Assembly (NCBI GenBank): GCA_002291875.1
Contig: DBAV01000229.1
Coordinates: forward strand, 1-34,553
Reading direction: 5' to 3'
DNA from: Hyphomonadaceae bacterium UBA1001
GTDB taxonomy: Bacteria > Pseudomonadota > Alphaproteobacteria > Caulobacterales > Aquidulcibacteraceae
DNA: 34,553 nucleotides
Numbering within the stretch: position 1 is the first letter of the stretch; every line of letters starts with the position of its first letter. The notes beneath the pieces are model-generated. The model was not told the DNA's origin and did not search any database. It saw nothing but the letters and a program-made list of their open reading frames with translations. This document shows, in pieces, positions 24,889 through 32,645 of the stretch. A program made the position numbers and the translations under genes.

Positions 24889-25809
24889 TCAGTTCAGCAC
24901 GCGCTGGGCCCACAGGTGGGCACGATAGGCGTCATAGCATGCCTTGCCCGCTTCGAGCCGCATCAGCGCCCCCTCGGCGATCCAGCGCCCGGCTTCGGGG
25001 GTGTCGCGCATCAGCGGCCGCAGGATTTCACGGTTCCAGTCGTCCGAGTGCTTGACGTCCAGGGTCGCGTGCAAAGCGTAGTACTGCCGCTCCTTGCCGA
25101 CACCCAGGCGCTTCAGCCCCTCAGCCACGAGGCCGGCACGCCAGGGTGCGGTCAGCTCGACCACCCCCAGCGCACCGACCGCGTGCCAGGCGTATCGTCG
25201 GTTGGTGGCGAACGCGACCAGGAGGTTGCCCAGTGCCAGGGCAGGCCAGACCGTGCCTTCGATCGTGGGGTGCAGGTCCAGCGCGTCCGCCAGGCGCGCC
25301 AGCATCGGCCCGTGCATGCCGCGCTCGTTCCCGCGCCCCATTTCGTCCCAGTAATTGCGGGCCAGTTCCAGCTTGGCCTGGTTCGGCATCTTGACCTGGG
25401 TCATCGCCACCAGGTCGTCAAAGCCCGCCTCACCGGCGACCTCCTGCAACAGGAACCAGCGCATCTGTTCCAGGTCCGCAGACCCGGCCAGCCAGGGAAA
25501 CAGCGGATCGTTCTCGCCCGGGCCGCTGCCTTTCAGCGCTTCGAACCAGGCAACAAACCCCTCCTCGTCACGCGGGGCGGAGGCGGCGCGGGTAAAAACG
25601 GCGGCGCGGCAAGCCTCGACCATCTGCCCCTCGAGGCGCTGCATGGAATGATCGTCGGCCAGCTCGCCCAACCAGTCGGGCGATGGGGCCCGCGGCGCCA
25701 GCCGGGCACGGTTCCAGTGCGCCAGCTCGCGATGCAGCTGAAGAGGCTGGGGCAAGGGATGGAAACGCGGCGGCGCCGGGGCCGCCCCGAAAACAGCGAT
25801 GTTGGACAT
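24889..25809 (-). CDS. Iron-containing redox enzyme (haem-oxygenase-like diiron fold)
   Basis: 306 aa from ATG 25809 with GGGGAA upstream. It resembles the iron-containing redox enzyme/HDO group (Haem_oxygenase_2), all-helical cytosolic proteins that bind one or two irons. Candidate ligands fall in the expected helices: Glu123 (LLQEVAGE), Glu156 and His166 (YWDEMGRGNERGMHGPM), Glu218 (GVVELTAPW), and Asp251/His254 in YYALHATLDVKHSDDW. Family members include oxidases and C-C or C-N bond-cleaving enzymes; the substrate here is unknown. It is divergent from metY, 203 nt between starts. The first 40 residues (Pro-rich) are not conserved-looking. Confidence 0.78.
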   Translation of the reverse strand: MSNIAVFGAAPAPPRFHPLPQPLQLHRELAHWNRARLAPRAPSPDWLGELADDHSMQRLEGQMVEACRAAVFTRAASAPRDEEGFVAWFEALKGSGPGENDPLFPWLAGSADLEQMRWFLLQEVAGEAGFDDLVAMTQVKMPNQAKLELARNYWDEMGRGNERGMHGPMLARLADALDLHPTIEGTVWPALALGNLLVAFATNRRYAWHAVGALGVVELTAPWRAGLVAEGLKRLGVGKERQYYALHATLDVKHSDDWNREILRPLMRDTPEAGRWIAEGALMRLEAGKACYDAYRAHLWAQRVLN

Positions 25810-25922
25810 GACAGGGATTCCCCGTGGGAGGTGCGCCATCGGCGCGCTTGCGGCTGCAGAACCGCGCGCCGCCGCCGCCGGTTCCGCACCGCCCCTGCCC
25901 AACGGCCGTCATGGCAGGGTTT

Positions 25923-25968
25923 GGTCAGCTTGGCTGATGGCACGAAAGAGCCCCGCTCTCTGGTCAGC
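25923..25968 (+). promoter_or_regulatory. Possible structured leader upstream of metY
   Basis: Two small inverted repeats, TCAGC-TTG-GCTGA (25925-25937) and AGAGC-CCC-GCTCT (25947-25959), are followed by a second GGTCAGC (25962-25968) identical to the first (25923-25929). GCTGA can therefore pair with either TCAGC copy, giving two exclusive folds. This lies 45-90 nt before the metY start. It does not match any riboswitch consensus recalled (including SAM-II and SAH). Stems are short, so chance is possible. Confidence 0.3.
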
Positions 25969-26012
25969 GGACAACGCCTCTGCGACGGTCGCCAGGACAG
26001 GCGGAGGGGTGA

Positions 26013-27323
26013 ATGACCCAGGGGTTCTCGACACGTGCGATCCATGCGGGCGCTGCGCCCGATCCGGTGACCGGCTCGCGCGCCACACCGATCCACCAGA
26101 CCACCAGTTTTGTGTTCAAGGACGTCGACCACGCCGCGCGCCTGTTCGGGCTGCAGGAGTTCGGGTCGATCTATACGCGGATTACCAACCCCACCACGGC
26201 CGTGCTCGAGAACCGGATTGCCGACCTCGAGGGGGGCACCGCGGCCGTGGCCTTCGCCTCGGGCCATGCCGCACAGTTCGCCGTGTTCCACGTGCTGCTG
26301 GGTCCGGGCGATCATTTCGTTGCAGCGCGGCAGCTCTATGGCGGGTCGCTGAACCAGTTCACGCATTCCTTTGCCAAGTTCGGTTGGAGCGTGGACTTTT
26401 TCGATCACCACGACCTCGACGCCCTGCGTGCAGCCATCCGGCCCGAGACCAAGGCCGTCTTCATCGAGTCGATCGCCAATCCTGGCGGCATCGTCACCGA
26501 TATCGAGGCGATCGCCCAGGTGGCACACGCCGCCGGCATTCCACTGATCGTCGACAACACCATGGCCTCGCCCTATCTGGTCCGCCCGATCGAGTGGGGG
26601 GCGGACATTGTCGTCCATTCGCTGACCAAGTTCATTGGCGGCCATGGCAATTCGATCGGCGGTGTGGTGGTCGATTCCGGCCGGTTCGACTGGGGTGCGC
26701 AGGCGGGCCGCTTTCCCACGCTGACCGAACCTCTGTCCTTTTATGCCGGCCTGGACATTCATGACACCTTCGGCGCGATCGGGCTGGGGCCGGACGGGTC
26801 GGCTGTGAACATCTCGCTGGCGATTACCCTGCGGGTGTTCACGCTGCGCGACCTGGGCGCCGCCCTGTCGCCCTTCAACGCTTTCCTGATCCTGACGGGG
26901 GTGGAGACCCTGCCCCTGCGAATGCAGCGCCATGCCGACAGTGCGCTGGCGGTGGCACGATGGCTTGAGGCACGGCCCGAGGTGGCCTGGGTCAGCCATG
27001 CCGGCCTGCCAGGCGATCCGTCCTTCGAGCGGGCGCGCAAATACAGCCCCAGGGGTGCGGGTGCGGTGTTCACCTTCGGCCTGCACGGCGGCTATGAGGC
27101 CGGCGTGAAGCTGGTGTCGTCGACGCGCCTGTTCAGCCACCTGGCCAATATCGGCGACACCCGGTCGCTGATCATCCATCCTGCCTCGACCACGCACCGC
27201 CAGGTGCCTGACCACCTGAAGGCGGGCGCGGGCGCCGGGCCGGACGTGGTCCGCGTGTCGATCGGTCTGGAAGACGTTGCCGACATTCTGGCCGATCTCG
27301 AGCAGGCGCTGACGACGCCATAG
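26013..27323 (+). CDS. metY: O-acetylhomoserine aminocarboxypropyltransferase (sulfhydrylase)
   Basis: 436 aa PLP enzyme of the Cys/Met-metabolism family (fold type I). It uses O-acetylhomoserine and sulfide or a thiol to make homocysteine, a direct-sulfhydrylation route to methionine. The start is ATG after GGAGGGGTGA. Motifs: GFSTRAIHAG at the start, the TRITNPT stretch, AFASGHAAQ, VDNTMASPYL, and the PLP-binding Lys206 in VHSLTKFIGGHG. The length (about 430) suits MetY rather than the shorter MetZ. It is divergent from the diiron enzyme gene and 114 nt upstream of the T4SS operon, on the same strand. Confidence 0.93.
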   Translation: MTQGFSTRAIHAGAAPDPVTGSRATPIHQTTSFVFKDVDHAARLFGLQEFGSIYTRITNPTTAVLENRIADLEGGTAAVAFASGHAAQFAVFHVLLGPGDHFVAARQLYGGSLNQFTHSFAKFGWSVDFFDHHDLDALRAAIRPETKAVFIESIANPGGIVTDIEAIAQVAHAAGIPLIVDNTMASPYLVRPIEWGADIVVHSLTKFIGGHGNSIGGVVVDSGRFDWGAQAGRFPTLTEPLSFYAGLDIHDTFGAIGLGPDGSAVNISLAITLRVFTLRDLGAALSPFNAFLILTGVETLPLRMQRHADSALAVARWLEARPEVAWVSHAGLPGDPSFERARKYSPRGAGAVFTFGLHGGYEAGVKLVSSTRLFSHLANIGDTRSLIIHPASTTHRQVPDHLKAGAGAGPDVVRVSIGLEDVADILADLEQALTTP

Positions 27324-27380
27324 GCACCGCTGGCAACCTTCCGCGTTGTAATGACGGGTGGCGTTGCGGCGGCGTAGGCA

Positions 27381-27394
27381 AAGGGTTAACCCTT
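27381..27394. promoter_or_regulatory. Perfect 14-bp palindrome before the T4SS operon
   Basis: AAGGGTTAACCCTT is its own reverse complement and sits 43 nt before the virB2 start. With no loop it cannot form a good hairpin, so a dimeric regulator site is more likely than a terminator for metY. A weak TTGCGG (27364-27369) followed by TTAACC (27386-27391) at a 16-nt spacing could be the promoter, placing the palindrome on its -10 element. The regulator is unknown. Confidence 0.4.
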
Positions 27395-27437
27395 CACGGT
27401 CAGGTGTAGCGGCGTGCTCACCCACACTGGAGGGATC

Positions 27438-27770
27438 ATGTCCACGCCAACGCGCACGCCCTTGCCGGGTGCGGTGGTCCTCTCGGCTGCCGTTGCCGCT
27501 GCGCTGGTCACCGGGCCCGCCTCGGCACAGAGTGCGGACCCGCAGGGCTCGGGGCCCATCCTGGCGGCCGCGAACTGGGTGCAGGGGACACTGCTTGGCA
27601 ATGTGGCGACCGCGGTGGCCGTGGTCGCGGTCGCGGTCGTCGGGTTCATGATGCTGACCGGCCGCCTCAACTGGCGCTATGGGATCACCGTGATCGTGGG
27701 CTGTTTCGTGCTGTTCGGCGCGGCGGCGATCGTTGGCGGCATCCAGGCGGCCGCGCGCTTCGCAGGCTGA
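27438..27770 (+). CDS. virB2: VirB2-type T4SS pilin
   Basis: 110 aa from ATG 27438 with GGAGGG 4-5 nt upstream. The layout is that of TrbC/VirB2 pilins: a cleavable signal ending about residue 31 (ASAQS), then two hydrophobic helices (NVATAVAVVAVAVVGFMML and GITVIVGCFVLFGAAAIVGG) linked by a short basic loop (TGRLNWR). The mature pilin of about 80 residues would form the T4SS pilus after insertion in the inner membrane. It is the first gene of the T4SS operon; virB3 starts 6 nt after its stop. Confidence 0.85.
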   Translation: MSTPTRTPLPGAVVLSAAVAAALVTGPASAQSADPQGSGPILAAANWVQGTLLGNVATAVAVVAVAVVGFMMLTGRLNWRYGITVIVGCFVLFGAAAIVGGIQAAARFAG

Positions 27771-27776
27771 ACCGAC

Positions 27777-28058
27777 ATGGCCCTGGTGCGCGATCCCGTG
27801 TTCCAGGCGCTGACCCGGCCGCAGATGTTCGCGGGCGTGTCCTATTCCTTCTTCGTGCTGAACCTGGTTCTCACGACAGAGATCTTCCTGCTGACCAAAT
27901 CCTTCTGGGCCATCGCGGCCAGCCTGGTGATCCATGCCATCGGCGTGATGCTGTGCCGGCGCGAGCCGCGCTTTCTCGATCTCTTCTTGTTGCGGGCGCA
28001 GCGCTGTCCGCGCGTGCGCAACCGGGCGCACTGGCGCTGCAACTCGTACGCGCCATGA
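27777..28058 (+). CDS. virB3: VirB3-type T4SS inner-membrane protein
   Basis: 93 aa. It begins RDPVFQALTRPQMFAGVSYS, the VirB3 signature, followed by two hydrophobic segments and RREPRFLDLF. VirB3 anchors with VirB4 and VirB6 in the inner-membrane complex. The stop overlaps the virB4 start (ATGA). The Cys-rich, basic tail after LRAQRC is common in small VirB3 proteins. There is no clear Shine-Dalgarno. Confidence 0.88.
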   Translation: MALVRDPVFQALTRPQMFAGVSYSFFVLNLVLTTEIFLLTKSFWAIAASLVIHAIGVMLCRREPRFLDLFLLRAQRCPRVRNRAHWRCNSYAP

Positions 28059-30454
28059 TGAAGCGCGCGCCCCAGCGTCGCGCCTGGACCGACCGCGAGC
28101 GGCGGCTGTTCGACCGGCGCGAGGCGCGCGCGTCTGACCGCCTTCCATTCGTGCGGCATCTCGATCCGGCGACGATCCTGGCGCGCGATGGCAGCGTGCT
28201 GCAGTGCATGCATATCCGCGGCCTGCCCTTCGAGACCCGCGACGCGTCCGACCTCGATTATCGCCGCGAGGTGCGTGACACCATGGTGCGGGGCCTGACG
28301 GGCGGCCGGTTCGCGCTGTGGCACCACATCGTGCGCCGCGAAGTGCGGCCCGAGGTGATTGGCACCTTTCCCGATCCCTTCGCCGCGGTCCTGGACCGGG
28401 CGTGGCGGGCGCGCCTGTCCAAGCGCCGCCTGTTCGTCAACGACCTGTTCCTGACGCTGGTGCGCCGTCCGGCCCGGCGCGGCGCAGGCCTTGTCGAGGG
28501 GCTGTTCAACCCCGCCCCGGTCGAGGATGAGGCGGGACGCGCCCGCGACCGGCGCGAACTGGATGCCGCGCGCGAGGGGCTGCTGGCGGCGCTGGAACCC
28601 TGTGGTGCGCGCCTGCTGACGACCTATGCCACGGCCGAAGGCTGGCATTCCGAACCGATGGAGTTCCTGTCGGCGCTGTACAATGGTGACATGGCGCCGG
28701 TCAGGCTGGCCGAGGGGGCGATCGGCCCGTCGCTGACCCGCCGCCGCGTCAGTTTCGGCAGCGACACCTTTGAACTGGGGCCGCTGCCCGGCCACGGTCC
28801 CAGTTTCGGGGCCATGCTCTCGCTGAAGGAGTATCCGCCGCACACGCTGGCCGGTCAGCTGGACGCGCTGCTGGGCCTGCCGCACGAGTTCATCCTGACC
28901 CAGAGCTTTTCGCTGGTGGACCGTCAGGTCGCGCTGGACCGCATCGGACTGGTGTTGAGGCGGATGCGGGCGGCGGACGACGATGCCCTCAGCCTGCGCC
29001 GCGACCTGACCGTGGCCAAGGACGACGTGTCCGCGGGACGTTCGGCTTTCGGCGAACACCACATCACGCTGGCCGTCCGGGCGGCGGACAAGGCCGCGCT
29101 CGACGAGGCGGTCGCCGATGTCCGTGCCGCCTTCACCGAGCTTGGGGCGATCGTGGTGCGCGAGGACGTGGCGCTGGAGCCGTCCTTCTGGGCGCAGTTC
29201 CCCGGCGCCTTTGCCGACATCCCGCGAAAGGCGCTGTTGTCGTCGGGCAATTTTGCGGGGCTGGCCAGCCTGCACAATCACGCCCTGGGGCGGGCGGACG
29301 GCAATCATTGGGGCCCGGCGGTCACGGTGCTGGAGACAACCGCCGCGTCGCCCTATTTCTTCAGCTTCCACAATGGCGATCTGGGCAATTTCCTGGTCAT
29401 CGGGCCGTCGGGTTCGGGCAAGACCGTGGTGGTCAATTTCCTCCTGGCGCAGGCCCGGAAGTTCGACCCCAGGATCGTGTTCTTCGACAAGGATCGGGGC
29501 GCGGAAATCTTCCTGCGGGCCATGGGTGCGCGCTATGAGGTGCTGCAGCCCGGAACGCCCACCGGCTTCAACCCGCTGCATCTGCCGGACACCGCGGTCA
29601 ATCGGCGCTTCCTGCAGGCGCTGACCGCGCGGCTGGTCACCGCACCGGGCGAAACGCTGGCGGCCGACGATCATGCCCTGATCGCAGACGCGGTGGCGGC
29701 TAATTTCGACCAGGCACCCGAATACCGTCGGCTGCGCTATTTCCGCGAGCTGTTCGCCGGCGCGCGGCGGCCAACGCTGGGGGACCTCGCCAGCCGGCTG
29801 GCGCCCTGGGTCGAGGGCGGCGACCGCGCCTGGCTGTTCGACAACCCGAACGACGGCCTCGACCTCGAGACGCGCACCGCCGGGTTCGACATGACGCGCA
29901 TCCTGGACGACCCCATCCTGCGCACGCCTGCCATGATGTATCTGTTCCACAGGGTGGAAGAGCGCCTGGACGGCACGCCGTCGATCATCGTCGTAGACGA
30001 GGGCTGGAAGGCGCTGGACGACGAGGTGTTCGTGGCGCGCATCCGCGACTGGGAAAAGACCATCCGCAAGCGCAACGGCATTCTGGGGTTTGCCACCCAG
30101 AGCGCCGCGGATGCCCTGGAGTCAGAGATCGCCAGCGCCATCATCGAACAGTCCGCCACCCAGATCTTCCTGCCCAACCCCAAGGCGCAGGAACGCGACT
30201 ATCGCACCGGCTTTGGCCTGACCGCCCACGAGTTCGAACTGGTGCGCTCGCTGCCGGACACGTCGCGCTGTTTCCTGGTGCGCTCGGGGCGGGACAGCGT
30301 GGTCGTGCGGATGAACCTGAACGGAATGCCCGACCTGCTGACGGTGCTTTCCGGGCGCGAGTCGACCGTGCGCATCCTGGACGAGGTGCGTGCCGAGGTC
30401 GGCGACTCCCCGGGCGACTGGCTGCCGCGGCTTTTGGCGAGGGCACGCGCATGA
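28055..30454 (+). CDS. virB4: VirB4-type T4SS ATPase
   Basis: 799 aa, the usual length for VirB4/TrbE. The ATG at 28055 overlaps the virB3 stop; the frame is open further upstream but that part lies inside virB3. The N-terminal CagE/TrbE domain (about 10-420) leads to the ATPase domain: Walker A GPSGSGKT (450-457, Lys456), Walker B SIIVVDEGWKAL (Asp648-Glu649) and a late RKRNGILGFATQSAADAL stretch. It is a hexameric cytoplasmic-face ATPase that powers pilin extraction and substrate transfer. It overlaps virB6 by 4 nt. No fusion to VirB3 is present. Confidence 0.95.
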   Translation: MMKRAPQRRAWTDRERRLFDRREARASDRLPFVRHLDPATILARDGSVLQCMHIRGLPFETRDASDLDYRREVRDTMVRGLTGGRFALWHHIVRREVRPEVIGTFPDPFAAVLDRAWRARLSKRRLFVNDLFLTLVRRPARRGAGLVEGLFNPAPVEDEAGRARDRRELDAAREGLLAALEPCGARLLTTYATAEGWHSEPMEFLSALYNGDMAPVRLAEGAIGPSLTRRRVSFGSDTFELGPLPGHGPSFGAMLSLKEYPPHTLAGQLDALLGLPHEFILTQSFSLVDRQVALDRIGLVLRRMRAADDDALSLRRDLTVAKDDVSAGRSAFGEHHITLAVRAADKAALDEAVADVRAAFTELGAIVVREDVALEPSFWAQFPGAFADIPRKALLSSGNFAGLASLHNHALGRADGNHWGPAVTVLETTAASPYFFSFHNGDLGNFLVIGPSGSGKTVVVNFLLAQARKFDPRIVFFDKDRGAEIFLRAMGARYEVLQPGTPTGFNPLHLPDTAVNRRFLQALTARLVTAPGETLAADDHALIADAVAANFDQAPEYRRLRYFRELFAGARRPTLGDLASRLAPWVEGGDRAWLFDNPNDGLDLETRTAGFDMTRILDDPILRTPAMMYLFHRVEERLDGTPSIIVVDEGWKALDDEVFVARIRDWEKTIRKRNGILGFATQSAADALESEIASAIIEQSATQIFLPNPKAQERDYRTGFGLTAHEFELVRSLPDTSRCFLVRSGRDSVVVRMNLNGMPDLLTVLSGRESTVRILDEVRAEVGDSPGDWLPRLLARARA

Positions 30455-31641
30455 CGGTGGGTGCGCCCGTTTCGGCCATGTGTCCCGCCACGCCGGGACA
30501 GGGGCTGGTGACCCAGCTGGTCGACAGTGTCGACTGCCACATCCAGGTGATGGTGCACGATTCCTATCGGGCGCTGGTGGGCCCCGATACCTGGTTTTCG
30601 AACGCCTTCACGGTCCTGCTGACGGTGTACATCGCGCTGATGGGCTATCAGCTGCTGCTGGGCCGCAACGGGCTGCGCCTGACCGACCTGCCTGTTTCGG
30701 CCCTGAAGATCGGGTTGATCCTGGCGTTCCTCACCTCGTGGGCGGCCTATCAGACAGTCGTCTACGACCTTTTGTTCGAGGGGCCGCGGCAAATCCTGGC
30801 CACCCTGATGCAACCGGTCGCCGCACGGGGCGGGGTTGCGGCCGACGTCTATCTCGGCCTCGAGCAAGCCTATGCCAGCCTCGCGGCGGGAGCCTCCTTC
30901 TATGGGTCCATGGCCAGCCCGTCGGCCAACATCCTACAGGGCGGGCCGATGTTGGGATCGGGCATGTTGTGGCTCTCGGCCATCATCATGCTGCTCTCGA
31001 CGGTGGGCCTGATCCTGGCCGCCAAGATCGTGCTGGGCTTTCTGCTGGCGATCGGGCCGATCTTCATCGGCCTGTTCCTGTTCGACTCGACGCGCGGATT
31101 CTTCGATGGCTGGCTGCGCACCACCCTGGCGTTCGCGCTGGCCCCGCTGGCCGCCAGCGTGTTCGGCATGGCGATGCTGGTCATGCTGCGCCCCTTCCTT
31201 GTGTCGCTGGACGAACAGGTGCGGCAGGGCACGTTCGACATGGGCAGCGTGATGACCATCACGCTGATCGTGCTGGTGTTCCTGATCGTGATGCTTCAGG
31301 TCCTTCGCATCGGCGCCTCGATCGCGGGCGGCTTCTCGACGTCGGGTGCGGGGCCTGGACGCCGCGGCGCGGCCACAGGCAGTGTGTCTGCGCCCGCGGC
31401 AGCTTCGATCAGCGTAGAGAGCGAGCGCGGCGGCGAGGGTCGGGCGGCCCAGGCGACGCTGCTGCGCGCGGCGGCCGACATGCAGGGGCGCGGGGCAGAC
31501 ATTTCGGTGGCACTGGATGACCGCCGCGGCCGGGCTACGGCGGATGCGCTGGCGCCGATGGTGGCGCCGTCCGAACGGCTTGGCCAGGCCGCGCGGCGGA
31601 TGCCTCGTCCCACACGCCGGCCCGGGGAGGCGACGCCATGA
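30451..31641 (+). CDS. virB6: VirB6/TrbL-type T4SS polytopic protein
   Basis: 396 aa, ATGA overlap with virB4. Membrane helices run from about residue 45 to 290 (for example NAFTVLLTVYIALMGYQLLL, MLWLSAIIMLLSTVGLILAA, VLGFLLAIGPIFIGLFLF), with the typical DSTRGFFDGWLRTTLAFALA segment. VirB6 is an inner-membrane channel component. The last roughly 100 residues are a soluble Gly/Ala/Arg-rich tail (ends RRPGEATP), longer than in the minimal family. It overlaps virB8 by 4 nt. No virB5 gene lies between virB4 and virB6, unlike the Agrobacterium order. Confidence 0.9.
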   Translation: MTVGAPVSAMCPATPGQGLVTQLVDSVDCHIQVMVHDSYRALVGPDTWFSNAFTVLLTVYIALMGYQLLLGRNGLRLTDLPVSALKIGLILAFLTSWAAYQTVVYDLLFEGPRQILATLMQPVAARGGVAADVYLGLEQAYASLAAGASFYGSMASPSANILQGGPMLGSGMLWLSAIIMLLSTVGLILAAKIVLGFLLAIGPIFIGLFLFDSTRGFFDGWLRTTLAFALAPLAASVFGMAMLVMLRPFLVSLDEQVRQGTFDMGSVMTITLIVLVFLIVMLQVLRIGASIAGGFSTSGAGPGRRGAATGSVSAPAAASISVESERGGEGRAAQATLLRAAADMQGRGADISVALDDRRGRATADALAPMVAPSERLGQAARRMPRPTRRPGEATP

Positions 31642-32645
31642 GAGGCGCGCTTCCGCCGCCGGACGATGGGCGGCTGACCCAAGTCCAGCATCCCGTCCCC
31701 CATGAGGCGCCCCACGCGGCGCGCACGCGCGACCGCCTCGTCATCGAGGCCTGGGAGGAGATGGCCCACCGTGAGGCCGACGCCCGACGCCGCACGGTGT
31801 GGATCGCGGGCGGCCTCTTGGTGGTGTGCGCTGCCCAGGCCGCCGCCATTGCCACCATGCTGCCGCTGAAACGGGTCGAGCCCTATACCCTGCTGGTCGA
31901 CCGCACGACCGGGTATGTGGAGACCGTGCGCGGGGTCCATCTGGGCGACCTGCCCGAGGACGCGGCGCTGCTGCATGCCTTTCTGGCGCAGTACGTGATC
32001 GGCCGCGAGACCTTCGACGTCACCGACCTGCAGGACCGCTATCGCCGCGTCGCCCTGTGGTCGGCCGCCGAGGCGCAGGCCGACTGGCTGGCCGAGCACG
32101 ACGAGGCCAATCCCGACGCGGTCATCAACCGCATCAATGCCTCCAGCCGCGTCGGCGTGACTGTCCGCGAGGTGCGGATCCAGCGGGCCGGCGAGGCCCT
32201 GGTGCGCTTTGAAACCCGCCAGCGCGACCTGGACGGCCAGACGGCCAACGCGTTCTGGCAGGCGACCATCACCTTCCGCTTTACCGGCGCGCCCATGCGG
32301 ATGGAGGACCGGCTGTTGAACCCCTTGGGCTTTCAGGTGGTGACCTATCGCCGGGACCAGGAGGGTGCCCCGCTGGCCGCGGCCCCGGCCGATCCGGCCG
32401 GCACGATGGCCGCGACGGAGGCAATGACCGGGGTGGGCGGTCCCGAGGAACCCGTGGATCCGGCCCTTCTGGTTGCCATGCCGAAGCCGGATGTCCCGGT
32501 GACGCCGCCCATGCCGCCGATCACGCGGGCGCCGCCCGCCAACACTGTTGCACCGACCGTGAATGCGGCGGAAATTCCCTTCCCGATCCCGCTTCCGACG
32601 CGTACCGGTCCGCAGATCGCGCGCGAGAGGGAGCCGTCACCATGA
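31638..32645 (+). CDS. virB8: VirB8-type T4SS inner-membrane protein with long C-tail
   Basis: 335 aa, ATGA overlap with virB6. A cytoplasmic segment of about 53 residues leads to one membrane helix (54-76) and a periplasmic VirB8 domain (about 80-242): EPYTLLVDRTTGYVETV, then the conserved QYVIGRETFD and NPLGFQVVTYRRD. VirB8 is the assembly factor linking the inner-membrane complex to VirB9/VirB10. Residues 243-335 form a Pro/Ala-rich, low-complexity extension (for example MPKPDVPVTPPMPP) that standard VirB8 proteins (about 230-240 aa) lack. It overlaps virB9 by 4 nt; no virB7 lipoprotein gene is present between them. Confidence 0.9.
   Translation: MRGALPPPDDGRLTQVQHPVPHEAPHAARTRDRLVIEAWEEMAHREADARRRTVWIAGGLLVVCAAQAAAIATMLPLKRVEPYTLLVDRTTGYVETVRGVHLGDLPEDAALLHAFLAQYVIGRETFDVTDLQDRYRRVALWSAAEAQADWLAEHDEANPDAVINRINASSRVGVTVREVRIQRAGEALVRFETRQRDLDGQTANAFWQATITFRFTGAPMRMEDRLLNPLGFQVVTYRRDQEGAPLAAAPADPAGTMAATEAMTGVGGPEEPVDPALLVAMPKPDVPVTPPMPPITRAPPANTVAPTVNAAEIPFPIPLPTRTGPQIAREREPSP

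Noticed and set aside
25900..26012. SAM-II or SAH riboswitch before metY
   Set aside because: Conserved core sequences of these classes as recalled are absent; only short hairpins are visible.
25533..28148. 871-codon open frame on the minus strand across metY, virB2 and virB3
   Set aside because: His/Arg/Gly-rich shadow sequence spanning several well-supported genes and their gaps; no recognisable motif.
27842..29950. 702-codon open frame antisense to virB4
   Set aside because: VirB4 Walker motifs fix the real frame; the antisense product has shadow-type composition.
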